Shown here in pieces: positions 8,909 to 18,800 of a stretch of DNA of 64,000 nucleotides. Numbering within the stretch: the first letter of the stretch is position 1; every line of letters starts with the position of its first letter. The DNA is from Clostridium omnivorum (GTDB lineage Bacteria > Bacillota > Clostridia > Clostridiales > Clostridiaceae): NCBI RefSeq assembly GCF_026012015.1, contig NZ_BRXR01000001.1, positions 1,910,001 through 1,974,000 on the forward strand. Reading direction: 5' to 3'. The notes under the pieces are model-generated. The model did not search any database, was not told the origin of the DNA, and saw nothing but the letters and a program-made list of their open reading frames with translations. The position numbers and the translations under genes were made by a program.

Positions 8909-8970
8909 AACCATCCTATAAGAACTGCTTTTGCATCTTATGCAAGATTCAGCTCTATTATAGGATGGTT
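8909..8970. repeat. Long interrupted hairpin downstream of dnaC
   Basis: Outer arms 8909-8920 and 8959-8970 pair over 12 bp; an inner stem (8931-8936 with 8940-8945) and short paired stretches between make a 62-base near-continuous hairpin. There is no T tract after it; a normal terminator follows at 9001. Confidence 0.7.
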
Positions 8971-9000
8971 CCTTAATTAGACTAGATTTAATGCAAAGAA

Positions 9001-9037
9001 AAAACATTCTAAAGATAACCTTTAGAATGTTTTTTCT
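9001..9037. terminator. Bidirectional terminator, dnaC / tRNA cluster
   Basis: Twelve-base stem (9003-9014 with 9020-9031) with T runs on both strands; it lies directly behind the last tRNA gene read on the minus strand. Confidence 0.9.
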
Positions 9038-9038
9038 T

Positions 9039-9115
9039 TGGCGACTCAGAAGGGGCTCGAACCCTCGACCTCTGGCGTGACAGGCCAGCACTCTAACCAA
9101 CTGAGCTACTGAGCC
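9039..9115 (-). tRNA. tRNA-Asp (GTC)
   Basis: 77-nt cloverleaf with anticodon GTC and encoded CCA. The anticodon stem is CTGGC/GCCAG, while the other two Asp copies have CCGGC/GCCGG: one base pair changed on both sides. Confidence 0.97.
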
Positions 9116-9121
9116 ATAATG

Positions 9122-9197
9122 TGGTGGGCACAACAGGGATCGAACCTGTGACCCTCTGCTTGTAAGGCAGATGCTCTCCCAGCTGAGCTATGCGCCC
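9122..9197 (-). tRNA. tRNA-Val (TAC)
   Basis: 76-nt cloverleaf, anticodon TAC, acceptor stem GGGCGCA/TGTGCCC, encoded CCA. Confidence 0.97.
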
Positions 9198-9208
9198 ACA
9201 TTATGTAT

Positions 9209-9283
9209 TGGTGACTCCTAGGGGAATCGAACCCCTGTTACCACCGTGAAAGGGTGGTGTCTTAACCGCTTGACCAAGGAGCC
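9209..9283 (-). tRNA. tRNA-Glu (TTC)
   Basis: 75-nt cloverleaf, anticodon TTC in the loop CTTTCAC, encoded CCA. Confidence 0.97.
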
Positions 9284-9300
9284 ATATTATATTTTTTAAG

Positions 9301-9375
9301 TGGAGCTGGCAATAGGAATCGAACCTACAACCTGCTGATTACAAGTCAGCTGCTCTACCGTTGAGCCATGCCAGC
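9301..9375 (-). tRNA. tRNA-Thr (TGT)
   Basis: 75-nt cloverleaf, anticodon TGT in the loop CTTGTAA, encoded CCA. Confidence 0.97.
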
Positions 9376-9380
9376 ATATA

Positions 9381-9457
9381 TGGCGACTCAGAAGGGGCTC
9401 GAACCCTCGACCTCCGGCGTGACAGGCCGGCACTCTAACCAACTGAGCTACTGAGCC
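9381..9457 (-). tRNA. tRNA-Asp (GTC), second copy
   Basis: Exactly 342 bp from the first copy; differs only in one compensated pair of the anticodon stem. Confidence 0.97.
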
Positions 9458-9463
9458 ATAATG

Positions 9464-9539
9464 TGGTGGGCACAACAGGGATCGAACCTGTGACCCTCTG
9501 CTTGTAAGGCAGATGCTCTCCCAGCTGAGCTATGCGCCC
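9464..9539 (-). tRNA. tRNA-Val (TAC), second copy
   Basis: Identical to the first Val copy, 342 bp away. Confidence 0.97.
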
Positions 9540-9550
9540 ACATTATGTAT

Positions 9551-9625
9551 TGGTGACTCCTAGGGGAATCGAACCCCTGTTACCACCGTGAAAGGGTGGT
9601 GTCTTAACCGCTTGACCAAGGAGCC
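9551..9625 (-). tRNA. tRNA-Glu (TTC), second copy
   Basis: Identical to the first Glu copy, 342 bp away. Confidence 0.97.
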
Positions 9626-9642
9626 ATATTATATTTTTTAAG

Positions 9643-9717
9643 TGGAGCTGGCAATAGGAATCGAACCTACAACCTGCTGATTACAAGTCAGCTGCTCTAC
9701 CGTTGAGCCATGCCAGC
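9643..9717 (-). tRNA. tRNA-Thr (TGT), second copy
   Basis: Identical to the first Thr copy; the third repeat unit has none. Confidence 0.97.
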
Positions 9718-9722
9718 ATATA

Positions 9723-9799
9723 TGGCGACTCAGAAGGGGCTCGAACCCTCGACCTCCGGCGTGACAGGCCGGCACTCTAACCAACTGAGCTACTGAGCC
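9723..9799 (-). tRNA. tRNA-Asp (GTC), third copy
   Basis: Identical to the second Asp copy, 342 bp away. Confidence 0.97.
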
Positions 9800-9805
9800 A
9801 TAATG

Positions 9806-9881
9806 TGGTGGGCACAACAGGGATCGAACCTGTGACCCTCTGCTTGTAAGGCAGATGCTCTCCCAGCTGAGCTATGCGCCC
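9806..9881 (-). tRNA. tRNA-Val (TAC), third copy
   Basis: Identical to the other Val copies. Confidence 0.97.
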
Positions 9882-9892
9882 ACATTATGCAA

Positions 9893-9967
9893 TGGTGACT
9901 CCTAGGGGAATCGAACCCCTGTTACCACCGTGAAAGGGTGGTGTCTTAACCGCTTGACCAAGGAGCC
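9893..9967 (-). tRNA. tRNA-Glu (TTC), third copy
   Basis: Identical to the other Glu copies; first gene of the transcript. Confidence 0.97.
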
Positions 9968-10005
9968 ATATATTTTTGTTTATGTCGTCAAACCCGACAC
10001 GTATT

Positions 10006-10034
10006 ATAATACATAAAAATTTCAATGCCGTCAA
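10006..10034 (-). promoter_or_regulatory. Sigma-A-type promoter of the tRNA cluster
   Basis: On the minus strand: TTGACG (10034-10029), 17-base spacer, TATTAT (10011-10006), about 40 bases before the first tRNA. The rest of 10035-10189 is AT-rich with nothing recognisable. Confidence 0.8.
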
Positions 10035-10182
10035 CATATTTTTTTATTTTTTTAAGTTTTTTTTCTTGTTACTTTCTTCCTACCTAATTTACACCATTTA
10101 TCTCTGTTTTCCTCTAATTTTCTATATAGTTCATTTAAAGTATACATTATTTAATTATTACCAGAAATCCAAACTAAATACA

Positions 10183-10231
10183 AAACAAAAAATCTCTCTA
10201 ATATATTAATTCATTTTATTAAAGAGATTTC
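10183..10231 (-). terminator. Terminator of the CoA-binding protein gene
   Basis: Stem AAATCTCT/AGAGATTT with a long loop; a T-rich tract follows on the minus strand. Confidence 0.65.
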
Positions 10232-10263
10232 AATTTTTACATTATCTAAATGGATGTTTAGCT

Positions 10264-10647
10264 TTATAGTTTTCTTTTATAGTATGATAACTCAACTAAA
10301 GCGCATCCTTCAATAGCTGTTATATTATTTTTTTCACAGTATTCCAAGATATCTTCGCTTTCTGCACCTGGTTGAATTAGAACCTTATCTATTCCCAGTT
10401 CCTTAGCTTCTTGAACTATTTGAAGACCCTTCACAGGATTAATACATAAATCCAGCACTTCAATTTTATAAGAAATCTCACTAAGGCTCTTTTTTGCCGT
10501 TCCTGTTTTATCTGATGGGGATACCCCTTCAATATTAAATCCTGCACCCTTTAAGCTGTTTAATATTCTATGGGCATACTTTTCAGGGTTTACTACGTCT
10601 CCTACAACCACCCAATTTTTATAATTTAATAGTTCTTGTGCCTCCAT
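10264..10647 (-). CDS. CoA-binding domain protein (CoA_binding_2 type)
   Basis: 127 residues forming one Rossmann-like fold from WVVVGDVVNPEKYAHRIL to the end; similar in length and pattern to stand-alone CoA-binding proteins of the YccU type (succinyl-CoA synthetase alpha N-domain fold). Conserved pieces are the LCINP loop and LIQPGAES. The family's exact role is not established; binding of CoA or a related cofactor is inferred. The site AGGTGATAAGTA precedes the ATG. It is a single gene between terminators. Confidence 0.85.
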   Translation of the reverse strand: MEAQELLNYKNWVVVGDVVNPEKYAHRILNSLKGAGFNIEGVSPSDKTGTAKKSLSEISYKIEVLDLCINPVKGLQIVQEAKELGIDKVLIQPGAESEDILEYCEKNNITAIEGCALVELSYYKRKL

Positions 10648-10713
10648 TACTTATCACCTCTTGATATATTATTATATTAATATTATATACTAAATTTATA
10701 GCTTAATTCGAAC

Positions 10714-10740
10714 AAAAAAAGCTAGCCGTTTGCGGCTAGC
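10714..10740 (-). terminator. Terminator whose stem includes the last codons of the upstream gene
   Basis: Eight-base GC-rich stem GCTAGCCG/CGGCTAGC with a four-base loop, then seven T on the minus strand. The stop codon (10724-10722) lies in the 3' arm of the hairpin. Confidence 0.9.
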
Positions 10741-11318
10741 CTTCTAATTTTCGTCTGACTTCCATCTATTCCTACTGTTAAAAGCTTTTGAAGGTTTTTC
10801 CTATATCTCTCTATAGATTTTTCCCTTTCAGCAATTTCATTTTCTAAATGAGCTATATTCTCCTTACATCCATCAATAAACTGCTCTAGGGTTATGTCCT
10901 TAAAGGTTATGCTAAATTCCTCAGCATACTTTTGACCTATTATATTTATATCCAGTGGTATACTATCATTTACAACTAATATTAATTTCTTCTCCCATAT
11001 TCCCCTCTTGCTTATACTGTAGCTATCATTTAATAATTCTATATTTTCAAGTTTCCCACCAATTTTCTCCTCAATACAATTAAGAAGAGCCATATAAAGA
11101 GCTGGTGACATTTCCTTTTCCAATTTTATTTTTAACATATCTATATGACTTACAATCATCTTCTCATACTTATTTTCAGGAATTAGCTCCACATCATCCA
11201 TATTAATTCCTACTTTTTCATTGTTATCTAATGCTACTACCATATCGTAATTGATACCCTTGGCCTTAAGATTTTTTCCGAAGGTCTGTAGTTCTTTATT
11301 TATTACTTCTATTCTCAT
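10722..11318 (-). CDS. Conserved-looking protein of unknown function
   Basis: 198 residues, no signal peptide or membrane segment. The last 55 residues, rich in E, K and R (ENIAHLENEIAEREKSIERY), should form a coiled coil. The middle contains an alternating strand pattern (EKKLILVVNDSIPLDINIIG). I do not recognise the family. It is a monocistronic gene closed by a terminator that overlaps its stop codon. The site GAAGGG precedes the start by about ten bases. Confidence 0.75.
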   Translation of the reverse strand: MRIEVINKELQTFGKNLKAKGINYDMVVALDNNEKVGINMDDVELIPENKYEKMIVSHIDMLKIKLEKEMSPALYMALLNCIEEKIGGKLENIELLNDSYSISKRGIWEKKLILVVNDSIPLDINIIGQKYAEEFSITFKDITLEQFIDGCKENIAHLENEIAEREKSIERYRKNLQKLLTVGIDGSQTKIRRLAANG

Positions 11319-11539
11319 AATAAATAATCCCTTCTTTCTTTAAGATACTTTGATTATACTATCGCAAAAATATCATTACAAATGTAATATTAACCTGTAT
11401 TTCTAGCTAGTATAATAAATCTTAAGGGAAAAAGTTTTCATTCTATAATGCAAAATAAAACTTTTATGTTTATATTCAAATACCTAAATTTAGGGTAAAA
11501 TACTAGGTGTATTCTATTTGTTTAGAAGGAGAGATTGCA

Positions 11540-12769
11540 TTGAAGCATGATTTAATAATTGTTGGAGGCGGTGCTGCAGGAATTATGTCTGCTATCTGCG
11601 CTAAAGATCACGGAGCAGATGTAGCAATAATTGAAGGCAGTGACAGAGTTGGAAAAAAGATTTTAACTACTGGAAATGGCCGCTGTAATATTACTAATAA
11701 ATTTATAGAACCTGATAGATATCACAGCAGTAACCCTGAATTCTTTGCAGCTGCTTTAAATAATTTCTCAGCTGAAGCTACTGTTAACTTTTTTTCCTCC
11801 CTGGGGCTGCCCCTAGTTACTCTTGAGGAAGGAAAGATGTATCCTATGTCCCTTCAGGCCTCCTCAGTACTAGACATTATGAGGTTTGCCCTAGAAGAGA
11901 GAAATATACCGGTGTACCTTAATTCTAAAGTTAAAGAAATTATACCCTCAAAAAAGGGCTTTAAAATATTCAGCAGCAATGATACGGAATACCTCTGTAA
12001 TAAGCTTCTATTATGCTGTGGGGGTAAATCTGCTGCAAATACAGGTTCAGATGGCACTGGCTTTTCCATTGCTAAAAAGCTTGGTCATAATATAATAAAT
12101 CCCATTCCTGCCTTAGTTCAGCTTAAGCTGGATTATAAAAGTCTTAAAGCCTTAGCAGGAGTGAAATTTAATGGTATTGCAGAAGTATTAGTAAACGGAG
12201 AGGTTAAGCGTAAAGAATTTGGTGAGATACTGTTTACAGATTACGGCATTTCAGGCCCACCTATTCTTCAGTTAAGCCGTACTGCTTCCTACGCTATTTC
12301 AAAAAAGCAGCAAGTTACTATTAGGGTAAATATGATCTATAATATGAACAGTAGTGACCTTGAAGCCTTTTTTGAAGCACATTTTGCTCTATTTGGACAC
12401 AGAAGTGTTTACGACAGCTTAATAGGTATAATTAATAAAAAAATGATTCCTATTATATTGAAGGAAGCCGGAATAACTGACATCCACAAGCCTTGTTATA
12501 ACCTTCTGTGGAAGGAAAAACTTACATTATATAGATTACTGCAGGCCTGGGAGTTCAAAGTAACTGATACAAACTCCTTCAGTAATGCTCAGGTTACTGC
12601 TGGTGGAATAGATACTAAAGATGTAGATTCTTTAACCCTGGAATCTAAACTCATTCCTAATCTATATTTTGCAGGTGAAATTTTGGATGTAGACGGAGAC
12701 TGTGGAGGATTTAATCTTCAATGGGCTTGGGCTTCAGCTTTTGCTGCTTCCACTAATGCTTGTACTTAA
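11540..12769 (+). CDS. HI0933-type NAD(P)/FAD-dependent oxidoreductase
   Basis: 409 residues from a TTG at 11540, which sits six bases after AGAAGGAGAG; an upstream in-frame GTG at 11507 would place that site inside the gene. The N-terminus has the dinucleotide-binding loop (IIVGGGAAGIMSA) and the HI0933 family signature (GNGRCNITN). The C-terminus carries the second FAD contact (GEILDVDGDCGGFNLQWAW). These flavoproteins (YhiN type) are common but their substrates are unknown. It appears to be a single-gene unit. Confidence 0.92.
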   Translation: MKHDLIIVGGGAAGIMSAICAKDHGADVAIIEGSDRVGKKILTTGNGRCNITNKFIEPDRYHSSNPEFFAAALNNFSAEATVNFFSSLGLPLVTLEEGKMYPMSLQASSVLDIMRFALEERNIPVYLNSKVKEIIPSKKGFKIFSSNDTEYLCNKLLLCCGGKSAANTGSDGTGFSIAKKLGHNIINPIPALVQLKLDYKSLKALAGVKFNGIAEVLVNGEVKRKEFGEILFTDYGISGPPILQLSRTASYAISKKQQVTIRVNMIYNMNSSDLEAFFEAHFALFGHRSVYDSLIGIINKKMIPIILKEAGITDIHKPCYNLLWKEKLTLYRLLQAWEFKVTDTNSFSNAQVTAGGIDTKDVDSLTLESKLIPNLYFAGEILDVDGDCGGFNLQWAWASAFAASTNACT

Positions 12770-12862
12770 ATAATTTCAAAATCCGTTCCCGATATAAGCT
12801 TGTCTCATATACTGTAATGAGATACAAAAGATGTCGACAAACTTATAAAGGAGGGGACATAT

Positions 12863-13000
12863 ATGGGCAAACATCATCATAGAAGAAGAAATTGCTGCTG
12901 TGAAAGGAATAACTGCTGCAACAATAATAACTTTTCAGGAATAGCTATAGCTGCTGCAGTAGCTTTACTGTTTTTTAACAGGAACGACAGGCGCTGCTGA
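12863..13000 (+). CDS. Small Cys/His-rich single-pass membrane peptide
   Basis: 45 residues, preceded by a very strong AAAGGAGGGG site eight bases upstream. The N-terminal half is basic and rich in His and Cys (HHHRRRNCCCER, then NNCCNNNN); residues about 25-38 are hydrophobic (FSGIAIAAAVALLFF) and could span or cap the membrane; it ends NDRRC. No family recognised. The combination of six or more metal- or thiol-type side chains with a short membrane segment suggests metal binding or a spore/envelope role, which is inference. The stop TGA is followed directly by TAG. Confidence 0.7.
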   Translation: MGKHHHRRRNCCCERNNCCNNNNFSGIAIAAAVALLFFNRNDRRC

Positions 13001-13056
13001 TAGTAATATCATAAGTTAGGTATTTCAAAACAGTATAACTTAATCACATTAAAATA

Positions 13057-13076
13057 GAGGGGTATTTTACCCCTCC
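13057..13076. terminator. Hairpin between small peptide and thioesterase genes
   Basis: Stem GAGGGGTA/TACCCCTC between convergent genes; T content is modest on both strands. Confidence 0.6.
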
Positions 13077-13085
13077 TAATATGCT

Positions 13086-13847
13086 TTATTTTTTAAATAT
13101 ATCATTTTTTACCCAAGTGGTCTTTAATAGTGTAAGTTCCTTATCTTCATTATCTATAATCTTATGATGGCAAATATACTTATCCCCCTCAACTATAACC
13201 TCAGTAAATATTCTAGCAGCCTCACCATAGGTTGTCTCCTTCTCATAAGTGACTTTGAGATTGTTAAGAGTATAATTTAATACAATATCCTTTGGAACAG
13301 TCTCTATAGCCCATGCAATATATTTAGTATTGTTTACATGTCCATTTGTATCAATATCACTATATCTTACATCAAACAACTTTTCACTATCAACTTTAGA
13401 AGGTGCAGTGATATTTTCTATATCTATAGGACAATCTTCCTCTACAACTCCAAAAGTGCTGCAAAGGTGCTCATTGATTCTTACAGGTCTTCTTCTATCC
13501 ATATTTATTAAAAACCAAATAGAATCAGCCTTTCCTATAATTTCTCCCTTAGAGTTTATAAACTCATACCTTCTATAAGCATAGAACTTTCTAAAGGAAT
13601 GTGCCCATGTCCTTATAATAATCTTCTCGTTGTAATGTGGATAGCTGTACATATCTATATTCCACTTATACAGCACCCAGCCAAACCTGTTTTCCATTAA
13701 GTAATCCATGCCTATACCAAGCTCCTCAGCTTGACTAGTAGCAGCATCCCCTAAATAGTCCACTATACTGGTTATAAGAGCCTTTCTCCTATAATCTATT
13801 TCATAGTAGTGTATTTGATATTCTTTTTCATATGCATTCCCCGCCAT
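13086..13847 (-). CDS. Acyl-ACP thioesterase
   Basis: 253 residues from the ATG at 13847 (site GAGAGGGAAG); an upstream ATG would run back into the neighbouring gene. Two hot-dog folds are expected. The N-terminal half has YEIDYRRKALITSIVDYLGD and the C-terminal half has the family segment SDIDTNGHVNNTKYIAWA, with Asp, Asn and His of the active site. It releases fatty acids from acyl carrier protein. The start overlaps the end of the phosphatase gene by 20 bp, so the two are probably translationally coupled. Confidence 0.92.
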   Translation of the reverse strand: MAGNAYEKEYQIHYYEIDYRRKALITSIVDYLGDAATSQAEELGIGMDYLMENRFGWVLYKWNIDMYSYPHYNEKIIIRTWAHSFRKFYAYRRYEFINSKGEIIGKADSIWFLINMDRRRPVRINEHLCSTFGVVEEDCPIDIENITAPSKVDSEKLFDVRYSDIDTNGHVNNTKYIAWAIETVPKDIVLNYTLNNLKVTYEKETTYGEAARIFTEVIVEGDKYICHHKIIDNEDKELTLLKTTWVKNDIFKK

Positions 13848-14400
13848 TTTTCTCTTCCCTCTCTCTTCTATTAATAATATATTTAACAATACCCATTGAA
13901 ATATATGCACAAGTTAGTCCTAAAATAATTCCACCAAGTACATCTGATGGATAGTGTACATGAAGATACATTCTAGAAAAAGCAATTACTATAGCCAGTA
14001 TCAACGCCCATACTCTATATTTAGCTTTACTAAGCCAAATAACTCCTGCAGAAGCAAAAGAAGATGTGGTGTGCCCAGAAGGAAATGAATAAGATGTAGG
14101 TACACTCACCAAGAATTTGTAATTTTCAATTCCTATTGTTGGTCTTTGCCTCTGTACAATATTTTTAAGGCCAAACTCTCCCAGCGCATATCCTATTATT
14201 AAAGCCATAAGCATAGTAACTCCTACCCTTTTGACTCCTTTTTTTCTATTGAAAATAAGTATTAACGCTATTACAAACCATATTTCACCATGATTATCAG
14301 AAGTAGTAAATACCGGCATAATAAAATCAAAAAAGGTATTTTTCATTGTTATAGAAAAGAAATTTAAAATACCTCTATCAATAGCATATAACGAATTCAT
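13828..14400 (-). CDS. PAP2-family membrane phosphatase
   Basis: 190 residues with about five membrane segments. The three PAP2 motifs are intact: KNIVQRQRP, SFPSGHTTS and SRMYLHVHYPSD, with the catalytic histidines in the last two. Family members remove phosphate from phosphatidate or undecaprenyl pyrophosphate at the membrane. Coupling to an acyl-ACP thioesterase favours lipid turnover, but undecaprenyl recycling cannot be excluded. Confidence 0.92.
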   Translation of the reverse strand: MNSLYAIDRGILNFFSITMKNTFFDFIMPVFTTSDNHGEIWFVIALILIFNRKKGVKRVGVTMLMALIIGYALGEFGLKNIVQRQRPTIGIENYKFLVSVPTSYSFPSGHTTSSFASAGVIWLSKAKYRVWALILAIVIAFSRMYLHVHYPSDVLGGIILGLTCAYISMGIVKYIINRREREEKNGGECI

Positions 14401-14569
14401 ATCATCAGACCTCTCTATCTAAGCTTAATTACCTTAATTATACATAATAAATTAGTACTTAACAATTAATTATTAAAAGGCTATAATTACATATATATTA
14501 CTTATATTTAGCTCTATAAATTATTAAAGTTTCAAATTAGCTTTCATCCCGAAAGGTTGTGCTTATATT

Positions 14570-15529
14570 ATGAAAAAAAGAACTTCACTATTCATATTTT
14601 TATGTTTCTTACTAGTTGTTTTTTTTGCTAGCTTTAGTATATCAGGCTTTCTTGTAGATAAACATGCTGCTGAAGATACCAATACCAAGAAGAATAATCC
14701 TGTGGAAATATCCCCTCCAGCAAATAATGAAAATTCTGAGGCTGCATCTAACCCCAGCAAAGCACAGACACCACAGGACAATAATACACCTGACAATAAC
14801 GCTTCTGCCATAGCAATCTATGATATACTTGGTACGTCAAACAAGCTTACCCAAAAGGAAAAGCTGGCCATGGATAAATGGCGAAATGATATTGTAGAAT
14901 TCGCTAAGAAAAACACTGGAGCAATGTTTGTAAACGGAAGTGCAAATAGAAAGGTAGTGGCATTAACCTTTGATGATGGACCAGATGCTAATATTACACC
15001 TAAAATTCTAGATGTATTAAAGCAGAACAACACAAAAGCTAGTTTCTTTTTCATAGGTGAAAAAGTTATGGAAAATAAAGATGTAGTAAAAAGGGCATAT
15101 GCAGATGGCAACCTGGTACTTAGCCACTCTTTTAATCATCCTGATCTTTCAACTAAAAGCGAGTCTGTTATTGATAAACAAATGAAAGATACAGAAACAG
15201 CTATATATAATATTATTGGTAAAAAGCCTGCACTAATGAGGCCACCTTATGGTAATACAAATGACTTAATATTAAAGGTAGCAGCTAGAAATAACTTAAA
15301 AATAGTAATATGGTCTATAGACACCTTAGACTGGTCTCAAAAAGAAAAAGCTAATATTACAAAAAATGTACTGGATAATGTGCGTCCAGGTGAAATAATA
15401 CTCATGCACAGCAATGAGGATAAAAAAACTACCTTAGAGGCTCTGCCTGATATAATAAATGGACTAAAAGATAAAGGATATAGCATTGTGACTTTAAGCG
15501 AATTGCTTGGAGTTAATGCTTATAAATAA
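14570..15529 (+). CDS. Polysaccharide deacetylase (NodB domain)
   Basis: 319 residues. Residues 8-28 are a signal anchor, followed by a low-complexity linker rich in N, P and S to about 85. The NodB domain follows with motif 1 LTFDDGPD, motif 2 SHSFNHPD (metal histidines), motif 3 MRPPYGNTND, motif 4 WSIDTLDW and motif 5 ILMHS. It should deacetylate GlcNAc or MurNAc in the cell wall, outside the membrane. The start has no good ribosome site (GAAAGG about 15 bases upstream). A strong terminator follows. Confidence 0.92.
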   Translation: MKKRTSLFIFLCFLLVVFFASFSISGFLVDKHAAEDTNTKKNNPVEISPPANNENSEAASNPSKAQTPQDNNTPDNNASAIAIYDILGTSNKLTQKEKLAMDKWRNDIVEFAKKNTGAMFVNGSANRKVVALTFDDGPDANITPKILDVLKQNNTKASFFFIGEKVMENKDVVKRAYADGNLVLSHSFNHPDLSTKSESVIDKQMKDTETAIYNIIGKKPALMRPPYGNTNDLILKVAARNNLKIVIWSIDTLDWSQKEKANITKNVLDNVRPGEIILMHSNEDKKTTLEALPDIINGLKDKGYSIVTLSELLGVNAYK

Positions 15530-15569
15530 CCCTTTAACAGTTACTACCTAAATATATTATTATTTATAT

Positions 15570-15600
15570 AAAAAAGCGCTTTATTAAAGCGCTTTTTTAT
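15570..15600. terminator. Bidirectional terminator, deacetylase / UGA-containing gene
   Basis: Eleven-base stem AAAAGCGCTTT/AAAGCGCTTTT with T runs on both strands, touching the final stop codon of the minus-strand gene. Confidence 0.9.
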
Positions 15601-15794
15601 TAATTAAATAGATTATTTAATTCTTCTAATAAATTTTCAAGATCCAACCCGTGGACCATAGCGCCCTCTTCAAGAGTTTCTGACTGCGCTCCTGGTCAAA
15701 ATACGCATCCTAGTCCAAACTGCTGAAGCACGTCTGGAGCTTGAGGATGGCTTCTAACCACTTCACCAATTGTCATTTCCTTAGTGATATTCAC
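15600..15794 (-). CDS. Probable selenoprotein of the DUF1858 redox-disulfide family
   Basis: The 64-codon frame runs from a GTG at 15794 (site AGGAGGGG five bases upstream) to a TAA at 15600, with one internal TGA at 15698-15696 (codon 33). On both sides the protein matches DUF1858 / hybrid-cluster-associated redox domains: TIGEVVRSHPQAPDVLQQFG before, ETLEEGAMVHGLDLE after. The motif reads GCVF-UGA-PGAQ, and family members have cysteine where the UGA stands (CxxCP), giving a CxxU motif. A hairpin starts at the UGA, as bacterial SECIS elements do. The frame after the UGA is intact. A nonsense pseudogene is the alternative. The reaction catalysed is unknown; a thiol/selenol redox role is inferred. 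Confidence 0.82.
15654..15698 (-). promoter_or_regulatory. SECIS-like hairpin at the internal UGA
   Basis: Counting U of UGA as 1: bases 2-6 pair with 41-45, 9-13 with 35-39, and 23-26 with 30-33, giving 14 pairs and an apical loop about 26 bases from the UGA. Place and size fit bacterial SECIS elements read by SelB. The loop sequence itself is not diagnostic. Confidence 0.7.
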
Positions 15795-15824
15795 ACTATC
15801 CCCTCCTTATGTAAAATTTAAATC

Positions 15825-15853
15825 CTAATAGGTATTATTATATGTTAAGTCAA
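15825..15853 (-). promoter_or_regulatory. Possible promoter of the UGA-containing gene
   Basis: On the minus strand: TTGACT (15853-15848), 17-base spacer, TATTAG (15830-15825), about 30 bases before the GTG. Confidence 0.5.
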
Positions 15854-15956
15854 AATAAAAATACCTTCCGATAAATCATACCATTTTAGTAGGATTTGTT
15901 ATCATTATAGCAAATAAACATTAAGGTGTAAATCTGATTATTTGAAAATACTTATA

Positions 15957-15990
15957 AAAAAAGATAAGGCTTTAAACCTTATCTTTTATA
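15957..15990 (-). terminator. Terminator of purA
   Basis: Eleven-base stem AAAAGATAAGG/CCTTATCTTTT, then six T on the minus strand. Confidence 0.88.
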
Positions 15991-15999
15991 AAACTTTAA

Positions 16000-18706
<2,707 letters not shown>

Positions 18707-18779
18707 GGTTCATTGCTCCTTTCAATAATACCACTTGGGTATACTTAACTAGCCAACCTTATATGGATAGTTTATTTAT

Positions 18780-18800
18780 TAAAGCTCCTTAAGAGCTTTT
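18780..18800 (-). terminator. Hairpin at the 3' end of the structured RNA
   Basis: Stem AAAGCTC/GAGCTTT. The minus strand continues AATAAATAAA, so it is not strongly U-rich and may allow read-through to the gene at 18706. Confidence 0.45.

Larger units (their letters stand above)
9039..9967 (-). repeat. Tandem array of a 342-bp tRNA unit (2.7 copies)
   Basis: Units begin at 9039, 9381 and 9723. Two are complete (Asp-Val-Glu-Thr on the map, transcribed in reverse order), the third lacks Thr. Spacers are almost identical too, with a small change (TGTAT to TGCAA) before the third Glu. Confidence 0.95.

Noticed and set aside
8771-9133. 120-residue frame on the minus strand
   Set aside because: It is antisense to dnaC and runs through two tRNA genes; not a gene.
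9039-9967. Regular repeats that might be a CRISPR array or an integration site
   Set aside because: Every repeat is a complete tRNA gene; no spacer pattern, integrase or flanking duplicated attachment site was seen.
9976-10209. 77-residue frame on the plus strand downstream of the tRNA cluster
   Set aside because: Extremely AT-rich, rich in F, Y and I, no ribosome site; it overlaps the tRNA promoter on the other strand.
12998-13003. TGA then TAG after a final Cys in the small peptide, which could read as a C-terminal Cys-Sec
   Set aside because: No hairpin follows at SECIS distance, and the TGA ends a sensible frame; a double stop is simpler.
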